DNA from: Dastarcus helophoroides
Taxonomy: Eukaryota > Arthropoda > Insecta > Coleoptera > Bothrideridae
NCBI GenBank assembly: GCA_028583605.1
Contig: CM053331.1
Span: 1,366,501-1,430,500 of the forward strand
DNA length: 64,000 nt
Direction of reading: 5' to 3'
Positions within the stretch are counted from its first letter, which is position 1. Every line of letters begins with the position of its first letter. The position numbers were made by a program, and so were the translations under genes. This document shows, piece after piece, positions 57,911-64,000 of this stretch. A model generated the notes under the pieces. That model worked only from the letters and a program-made list of their open reading frames with translations. It did no database searches and was not told the origin of the DNA.

Positions 57911-59850
57911 CATGCGTAAGGCAATACATTCTTTGGCTAGCTTTGACCACCTTTGATCAGAAGTGGGATGAATCTTTTATGTATAAGTTTCAAACGTTTA
58001 AGATAAACTTCTACTTTATATTTTAGGTAACGTAATACTTTCTTTGGTTACTTTTGATTACCTTTGATCAGAAGTGGGATGAATCTTTTATTTATAAGTT
58101 TCAAAGCTTAAGATAAACCTCCACTTTAAATTTACGCTACACTCTACTGTTTAAGTGCATGCGTTCTAATTCAAGATTTTTTTGGCTACCTTTGATCACC
58201 TTTGATCAGAAGTGGGATGAATCTTTTATGTATAAGTTTCAAAGCTGAAAATAAACCTCCACTTTATATTTACGCTATACTCTACTGTTTGTAAGACTGC
58301 ATGCGTTCTAATTCAAGATTTTTATGGCTATCTTTGATCATCTTTGATCAGAAGTGGGATGAATCTTTTATATATAGGTTTCAAAGCTAAGATAAACCTC
58401 TACTTTATATCTACGCTATACTCTACTGTTTGTATCAGTGTATGCGTTCTAATTCTAGATTTTTATGGCTACCTTTGATCACCTTTGTTCAGAAGTGGGA
58501 TGAATCTTTTATGTATAAGTTTCAAAGCTTAAGATAAACCTCTACTTTATATCTCCACTATACTCTACTGTTTGTATCAGTGTATGCGTTCTAATTCAAG
58601 ATTTTTATGGCTACCTTTGATCATCTTTGATCAGAAGTGGGATGAATCTTTTATGTATAAGTTTCCAAGCTGAAAATAAACCTCTACTTTATATCTACGC
58701 TATCTACTGTTTGTATCAGTGTATGCGTTCTAATTCTAGATTTTTATGGCTACCTTTGATCAGAAGTGGGAAGAATCTTTTTATGTATAAGTTTCAAAGC
58801 TTCAGATAAACCCCTACTTTATATTTACGCTACACTCTACTGTTTGTATGAATGCATGCGTTCTAATTCAAGATTTTCATGGCTACCTTTGATCACCTTT
58901 GGTCAGAAGTGGGATGAATCTTTTATGTATAAATTTCAAAGCTGAAGATAAACCTTTACTTTATATTTACTCTATACTCTACTGTTTGTATCAGTGTAGG
59001 CGTTCTAATTCGAGATTTTTATGGCTACCTTTGATCACCCTTGATCAGAAGTGGGATGAATCTTTTATGTATAAGTTTCGAAGCTTAAGATAAACCTCTA
59101 CTTTCGATTTTCGCAATACTCTACTGTTTGTATCAGTGTATGCGTTCTAATTTAAGATTTTTATGGCTACCTTTGATCACCTTTGTTCAGAAGTGGGATG
59201 ACTTTTTTATGTATAAGTTTCAAAGCTTAAGATAAACCTCTACTTTAGATTTACGCAATACTCTACTGTTTGTATCAGTGTATGCGTTCTAACTCAAGAT
59301 TTTTATGGCTACCTTTGATCAGAAGTGGGATGAATCTTTTATGTATAAGTTTCAAAGCTTAAGATAAACTTCTACTTTATATCTACGCAATACTCTACTC
59401 TTTGTATCAGTGTATGCGTTCTAATTCAAGATTTTTATGGCTACCTTTGATCACCTTTGATCAGAAGTGGGATGAATCTTTTATGTATAAGTTTCGAAGC
59501 TTAAGATAAACCTCTACTTTAGATTTTCGTAATACTCTACTGTTTGTATCAGTGTATGCGTTCTAATTTAAGATTTTTATGGCTACCTTTGATCATCTTT
59601 GATCAGAAGTGGGATGAATCTTTTATGTATAAGTTTCAAAGCTTAAGATAAACCTCTACTTTATATTTACGCTACACTCTGTTTGTATGAATGCATGCGT
59701 TCTAATTCAAGATTTTTATGGCTACCTTTGATCACCTTTGATCAGAAGTGGGAGGAATCTTTTATGTATAAGTTTCAAAGCTTAAGATAAACCTCTACTT
59801 TATATTTACGCTATACTCTACTGTTTAAATGACTGCATTCAAGATTTTTG
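57911..59850 (+). repeat. Satellite C, ~142-bp monomers, 14 copies
   Basis: CAGAAGTGGGATGAATC recurs at spacings clustering at 138-142 bp, with ~131-bp units that lack a short ATCACCTTTG segment. Other landmarks are TAAACCTCTACTTTATAT, CTCTACTGTTTGTATCAG and ATTTTTATGGCTACCTTTG. The left end, TGCGTAAGGCAATA.ATT, has an inverted counterpart at 61524. Two copies (near 58488 and 59187) carry exactly the B-satellite box TTTGTTCAGAAGTGGGA. Confidence 0.95.
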
Positions 59851-60159
59851 TTAAGTAATCATTACTCCACCATCATCGTAGACAATGATCCATAAAATTT
59901 GCTTCTCATCCTAGTCTTAGACGTTGGCAAGAATACTAAAAATTCAACAAAAATTTTGAACTCTGTGTGTGGTTGACTTCAATCAGAAGTGGGATGATTC
60001 TTTGTTGTATAAATTTTAAACGCTTAGCATGAAACTATGTTGATTAGGCTTCCTTACTTATATAAAGGCATAAAACTTTGTTCGACATTTGTTGAGTTTT
60101 CGGTACTACACCATTAACTAATTTTGGTAAAACGGACTGAAAAAACTGATATACAAAGC

Positions 60160-60252
60160 TTGCCCCTTGAATCCAAGAAAGATTAAAAAACATAAAACTT
60201 GCTCTAATGCGTTTAAATATAGCTATCATCTTCAGAGAGATACAAAATCCCC
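60160..60252 (-). repeat. Dispersed repeat with degenerate hammerhead-like motif
   Basis: On the minus strand: CTCTCTGAAGATGATAG, then a mutated GAAA (TTTAAACGCATT), then AGAGC. It shares CCAAGAAAGATTAAAAAAC with the 0.4- and 62-kb copies. The core is broken, so it should be inactive. Confidence 0.55.
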
Positions 60253-60339
60253 TTGAACCAGGTGCGTAAGGCACTAAGTTTCCTTAGATGATTTGTGTCA
60301 GAAGTGGGATGATTCTTTATAGTATATGTTCCACGTGTT

Positions 60340-60455
60340 TGATTTGCAAAAACTGTTATGCAAAGCTTGTCCCTTGAATACAGGAAAGATTAAAAACATA
60401 ACACTTGCTCTAACGCGTTTCAATAACCAAGGTATGATCTTCAGAGAGATACTCA
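60340..60455 (-). repeat. Dispersed repeat with hammerhead-like motif
   Basis: The minus strand has CTCT, CTGAAGA, a ~16-base potential stem-loop, GAA, ACGCGT, T and AGAG in hammerhead order. CTCT/AGAG would form stem I, and the palindromic ACGCGT stem III in a dimer. Stem II pairs poorly in this copy. Confidence 0.5.
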
Positions 60456-60676
60456 TCACCGTACATCATACACCATCAACTAAGACTGGAAGCAGACTCC
60501 TCTTGCATTAGGTGCGTAACGCACTAAAGTTCCTTAGATGACTTGTGTCAGAAGTGGGACGATTCTTTATGGCATATGCTTCAAACGCTTAGCACGTTCA
60601 TTATTCTTCTTTATTTATATCAGAAGATATGACTGTGCAATATTTATTAAATTTTCGGTACTTCACCATCGTATAA

Positions 60677-61033
60677 TTCTTCATGGTAGACCCTTATTGA
60701 CCGAAAATATTATGTTTTTTTCAATTTATTTAACATTTCTTCGGCCCAGTTTGGAAATATATAAATTGTTATGGTTTGTTGACAATTTTCTAAACAGTTT
60801 TTGAAATGCGACTACGTGATATTTAAATTTATTGAAAACGTCACTTCATGACAGTTTACAAATTAAAATAAACTAACCTCTTAATTTGTAAACTGTCATG
60901 AAGTGACGTTTTCAATAAATTTAAATATCACGTAGTCGCATTTAAAAAACTGTTTAGAAAATTGTCAACAAACCATAAAAATTTAAATATTCCCAAACTG
61001 GGCCGAAGAAATGTTAAATAAATTGAAAAAAAA
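60677..61033 (+). mobile_element. Hairpin insertion with 12-bp target duplication
   Basis: Two ~152-bp arms, 60715-60866 and 60881-61033, are inverted copies about 97% identical, separated by 14 bases. A 37-base unpaired lead precedes them and a run of nine A residues ends the element. ACCATCGTATAA occurs on both sides (60665-60676 and 61034-61045), and the related unit at 61.26 kb lacks the insertion. The long duplication and A-run suggest target-primed retroposition; the arms suggest a snap-back or twin-primed product. A MITE is the alternative. Confidence 0.8.
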
Positions 61034-61260
61034 ACCATCGTATAAGATAAGTTATAAAACTCCCTTGAAACGGAGTCGTTGCCTCTTCCTCGTTTTAGAC
61101 GATGGTAGAATTCTGAAAATTCAACTACGACGCTTGCACCTTAGATGACTTGTGTCAGAAGTGGGATGATTCTTTATGGTATATGCACCAAACGCTTAGC
61201 ATGTTTATTATTCTTCTTCACTTATATCAGAAGATATGACCCTGCAATATTTATTAAGTT

Positions 61261-61474
61261 TTCGGTACTGCACCATCTACAAGATGAGCTATAAAACTCC
61301 CTTGAAATGGATACGTTGCCTCTTCCTCGTTTTAGACGATAGGAGAATTCTGACGACGCTTGCACTAGCACACTGGTACTGGCGAGATGGTACAAATGAT
61401 AGCAATTGTCAAATGATAAAATACAGTGGGCACAGTTTTGTTTTAAGCATTTGAAACGTACACTAAAAAGAGTC
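61261..61474. other. End of the 250-bp unit region
   Basis: Continues the 250-bp unit (TATAAAACTCCCTTGAAA, TGCCTCTTCCTCGTTTTAG), including the site that is empty relative to the 60677 insertion. No gene. Confidence 0.5.
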
Positions 61475-61524
61475 GTCCCACTTCTGATCAAAGCCAGCCA
61501 AAGAAATTTATTGCCTTACGCACA
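61475..61524 (-). repeat. Inverted right terminus of the satellite C region
   Basis: The reverse complement reads TGCGTAAGGCAATAAATTTC, then TTTGGCTGGCTTTGATCAG and AAGTGGGACGA. This matches the left end of the array at 57911-57970, so the 3.6-kb repeat region has inverted ends. Confidence 0.75.
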
Positions 61525-61969
61525 GAGTTTCTACTAATTTGAAGTTTGTGCAAGCTCAAGGTGGACTGCTTTTGATTAAGCGCTTCCACGGCGACCCGAG
61601 AATGATTTATTTAAACGATTGCATCAAACAGACTCCTAATAAGTTCCTCTTAAAGCGTTACTTTTTATTTAATTGATGACTTAATTACTCGGGCACCTTG
61701 AATAACATACGACCGCAGCGAGCCTTCATATAGGGCCACGTTCATTAGAAACGGATAGTTCTTAATTTATTACATCACGGAGGAGGGTCAACGATTATTA
61801 TTAACACTTCGTTTCCACTTCAAAAACACCAGGTTTTCATTTGAATATGTCCACTGGTCGTATACCCGATGAGATTACATTTCAAAAAGATTACATTTTA
61901 GAAACCATTAGATTTTTCTCAAACGTTAAGGGTATCTTGTATGTTTTGAATCTTTTTTTTCTTCAGTCA
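61525..61969. other. No recognised feature
   Basis: About 450 bases without a supported gene or repeat. Confidence 0.5.
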
Positions 61970-62095
61970 ACATTACTATTTTGATAAATTGAAATACAGA
62001 ATTTGTCCCCTGAAACCAAGAAAAATTAAAAAACACAACAAAGGTTGGGCTAACGCGTTTCGACAGCCGAACAGTCATCTTTAGAGAGAAACTTA
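61970..62095 (-). repeat. Dispersed repeat with hammerhead-like motif (mutated core)
   Basis: Closest partner of the 395-498 copy (CCTGAAACCAAGAAAAATTA). On the minus strand the core reads CTAAAGA instead of CTGAAGA, but stem II changes as a pair (GAC/GTC here, GAT/ATC in the 0.5-kb copy). Stem I is mostly lost. Confidence 0.55.
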
Positions 62096-62520
62096 AAAAA
62101 ATACTATTTTGATACATTAAAACCCTTGAATCTATCAAATTGTGGTTAAAACGACGTTGTTCGTTCTGCAGTAGAATAAAGACTCTCAGTTTGCCAATTT
62201 TATTGTCGCATGGCCACACAGATAAGAAATGCGATAAGCAAAGTAAACACCGCCGCGCCGTGGCGAAATATTTTTACAGTCAAAGCGCCAAGTGAACGCT
62301 ATGTACTTTCGGTATATGGTTAACGCGTACAGGCAGCTTAAAATCCAATAGTATGTATTAGTTATTGTTTAGCTTTTTTAGAGTTTCGATGCCCACTTTT
62401 AGGCCCTTGAAAGTTGAATTTTGTTAAATTCTTTCTTAGTAGTCATCTACGTTTTACGTAACCTTCGTGTGCAAAATTTCATTCTTGTTTAAGCTGTACG
62501 CTGTCTGTCAGTCAATGTTA
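62065..62520 (-). repeat. Dispersed repeat 'R27', inverted copy
   Basis: Reverse complement of 27405-27900 through ATGGCCACACAGAT, ATGCGATAAGC, ACACCGCCGCGCCGTGGCG, TTTTAGGCCCTT and GTAACCTTCGTGTG. It lacks the GGTATA expansion of the other copy. It abuts or overlaps the hammerhead-like repeat, so the two may be parts of one element. Confidence 0.8.
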
Positions 62521-62994
62521 GAGTTAAATAGATATTGGCTCGCGCCAGTACAGTTGAGCAATTGTATTGAAATTTAAAAAATATTTATTTCAACAAAGAT
62601 CCCACATATGTTACGCATCGGATATTCCTCCAAGCGTAATAATTAATTCCAGAGTCGTGATGTTGTTCTTATCTATTAATGAATAATTTAAACTTGTGGA
62701 GTACATTAAAAACTGACTCTTTGTGTTCAAAGGTCTTTGCATGCAGTGCGCAATTGGTTAGTCATCTTTCACCACGCCTTGTCAGAAAATTGCAACGATG
62801 TTTGTTCCTAAGATGAGATGTGTCTTAACCATTCATTACTCTGTTTCGGGGTGCTTTGACGTGTTATGGAACTGGAACTAGAAATTAGAAACTAGAAAAC
62901 CCAGTAACCGAAACTAGTGTACGGAATAGAATAAGGCAAGATAGGATATAACAGAAAGTTTCGTCTCTGGTATGGTTGACATACTGAGTTAGCG
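62521..62994. other. No recognised feature
   Basis: AT-rich sequence between the dispersed repeat and the terminal tandem repeat. ACTAGAAATTAGAAACTAGA near 62878 is only a short local repeat. Confidence 0.5.
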
Positions 62995-64000
62995 TGTTTT
63001 CTGTCTTAACAATATTCTGTCAGCAAAAATAATTTCGGAAGAGTTACTCTGTGCTTCTGTGTTAAGAATCTTTTTGTCTGTCTGTAAGAACCATTTTGGA
63101 AGAGTTTCGAGTTACTCTGCTCTTCTATCTTAAGAATCCTTTTGTGTCTACAAAAATCATTTTGGAAGAGTCTCGGGTTACTCTGCTCTTCTATCTAAAC
63201 AACTTTTTGAGTCAATGAATTCGAAAGAGTTTCGAATTACCATGCTCTTCTGTCTTAATAATCTTCCTTTTGTTTCAAACTTTTGTTTGTGTCAATGAAA
63301 ATAATTTTGGAAGAGTTTTGAGTTACTCTGTGCTTCTGTGTTAAGAATCTTTTTGTGCCTGTCTGTAAGAATCATTTTGGAAGTTTCGAGTTACTCTGCT
63401 CTTCCGTCTTAAGAAGCCTTTTGTGTCTATAAAAATCATTTTGGAAGAGTCTCGGGTTACTCTGCTCTTCTATCTAAACAATCTTTTTGAGTTAATGAAT
63501 TCGAAAGAGTTTCGAATTACCATGCTCTTCTGTCTCAATAATCTTCCTTTTGTTTCAAGCTTTTTTTGTGTCAATGAAAATAATTTTGGAAGAGTTTGGA
63601 GCTACTTTGCTCTTCTATCTCAACAGTCTTTTTGTGGCAGTGAAAATTATTTCGGAAGAATCTGTCTTAATAATCTCTCTTTTGTATCAACCTTTCTGAA
63701 AATTGTTGAGGATCATTTTAAAAAAATTGCGAGTTAACTTTGCTCCTCTGTCTTAACAATCTTTTTGTTTCTATGAAAATCATTTCGAAAAAGTTTCGAG
63801 TTATCTGTCTTAACAATCTTTCTTTTGTATCAACCTATCTTTTGTGCCAAAGAAAATTATGTCGAAAGAGTTTCGAGTTATTCTACTCTTCTATTTTAAC
63901 AATCTTTTTGTGTCCACGAAAATCATGTCGAAAGAGTTTCGAGTTACAGTACTCTTTTGTTTTAACAATCTTTTTGTGTCAATGAAAATCATTTCGGAAG
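62995..64000 (+). repeat. ~63-bp tandem repeat with ~281-bp higher order, runs off the window
   Basis: Units contain TTTTTGTGTC, ATGAAAATCATTT, GGAAGAGTTTCGAGTTAC and CTCTGCTCTTCTGTCTTAA. GTGCTTCTGTGTTAAGAATC recurs at ~63050 and ~63331, and the units between repeat in the same order, giving a four- or five-unit higher-order repeat. The two long + strand frames at 63423-63985 are repeat translations. Confidence 0.9.

Larger units (their letters stand above)
59960..61260 (+). repeat. ~250-bp units related to satellite C
   Basis: TCAGAAGTGGGA[T/C]GATTCTTT occurs at ~59987, 60300, 60548 and 61155. Spacing is 248-250 bp for the last three once the 357-bp insertion at 60677-61033 is removed. Units share TTTTCGGTACT.CACCAT and GCGTTTCAATAACC-type pieces. 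The ~45 bases after the box resemble satellite C (GTATAA.TTT.AAACGCTTAG), so the two repeats are related. Confidence 0.85.
51048..64000 (+). other. Intron 3 of the Shroom-like gene (open at window end)
   Basis: No later exon with matching phase or ASD2-like sequence is recognisable up to 64000, so the next intron is at least 13 kb. It would hold the (TTCC/ACCT)n array, two SINEs, satellite C and the terminal 63-bp repeat. If the gene instead ends in an unrecognised exon nearby, this call is wrong. Confidence 0.5.

Noticed and set aside
63423..63985. 104- and 81-codon + strand frames
   Set aside because: Same ~63-bp tandem repeat read in frame; the residues repeat with the DNA period.

Overview
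The window looks like AT-rich nuclear DNA from an arthropod, most likely an insect (a beetle is a guess). The evidence is a spliced, proline-rich cytoskeletal-type gene with canonical GT-AG introns, tRNA-derived SINEs, solo LTRs, and very large amounts of tandem repeat. There is no bacterial gene organisation, no CRISPR array, and no intact transposase or reverse transcriptase that I can recognise. Most long open frames are stop-free translations of repeats.

Layout. 1-7.9 kb: a solo LTR (499-849) nested in a dispersed repeat, a 457-bp satellite (2018-4304), a 193-bp repeat with an inverted end copy (5095-5900), and three minisatellites (6.66-7.17 kb). 7.96-27.0 kb: a giant inverted structure. 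A left arm of 'B' satellite in + orientation (8.1-16.07 kb) and a right arm of the same satellite in - orientation (18.2-26.87 kb) flank a 2.1-kb spacer. Both outer ends carry matching inverted sequences (7963-8130 and 26869-27002). The left arm is interrupted by a transposed piece of the 457-bp satellite; the right arm by polypyrimidine tracts of up to 2.3 kb. 27.4-27.9 kb: a dispersed repeat with an inverted partner at 62.07-62.52 kb. 30.4-37.77 kb: a 17-bp minisatellite grading into a ~145-bp satellite. 39.67-40.23 kb: a tRNA-like element and a second solo LTR with a perfect 4-bp target duplication. 41.67-44.86 kb: a 3.2-kb (ACCT)n tract flanked by a ~150-bp direct repeat.

47.39-51.05 kb holds the only convincing protein-coding gene, on the + strand: three coding exons of a protein I read as Shroom-like (an actin and Rho-kinase adaptor). 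It continues past the window. It has a 78-bp in-frame stopless first intron, an upstream ORF whose stop overlaps the start codon, and a downstream intron of at least 13 kb that contains another (TTCC/ACCT)n array, two SINEs, the 142-bp 'C' satellite (57.9-59.85 kb), related 250-bp units (to 61.3 kb) and a ~63-bp repeat running off the end.

The most unusual theme is a 17-bp box, TTTG[A/T]TCAGAAGTGGGA. It is the only sequence shared by satellites B and C, and its 12-13-bp core also occurs in the 250-bp units and in a SINE body. Together with the inverted organisation of both arrays, this suggests foldback-type or centromere-protein-box-type repeat biology. Hammerhead-ribozyme-like motifs occur in a separate dispersed repeat seen four times.
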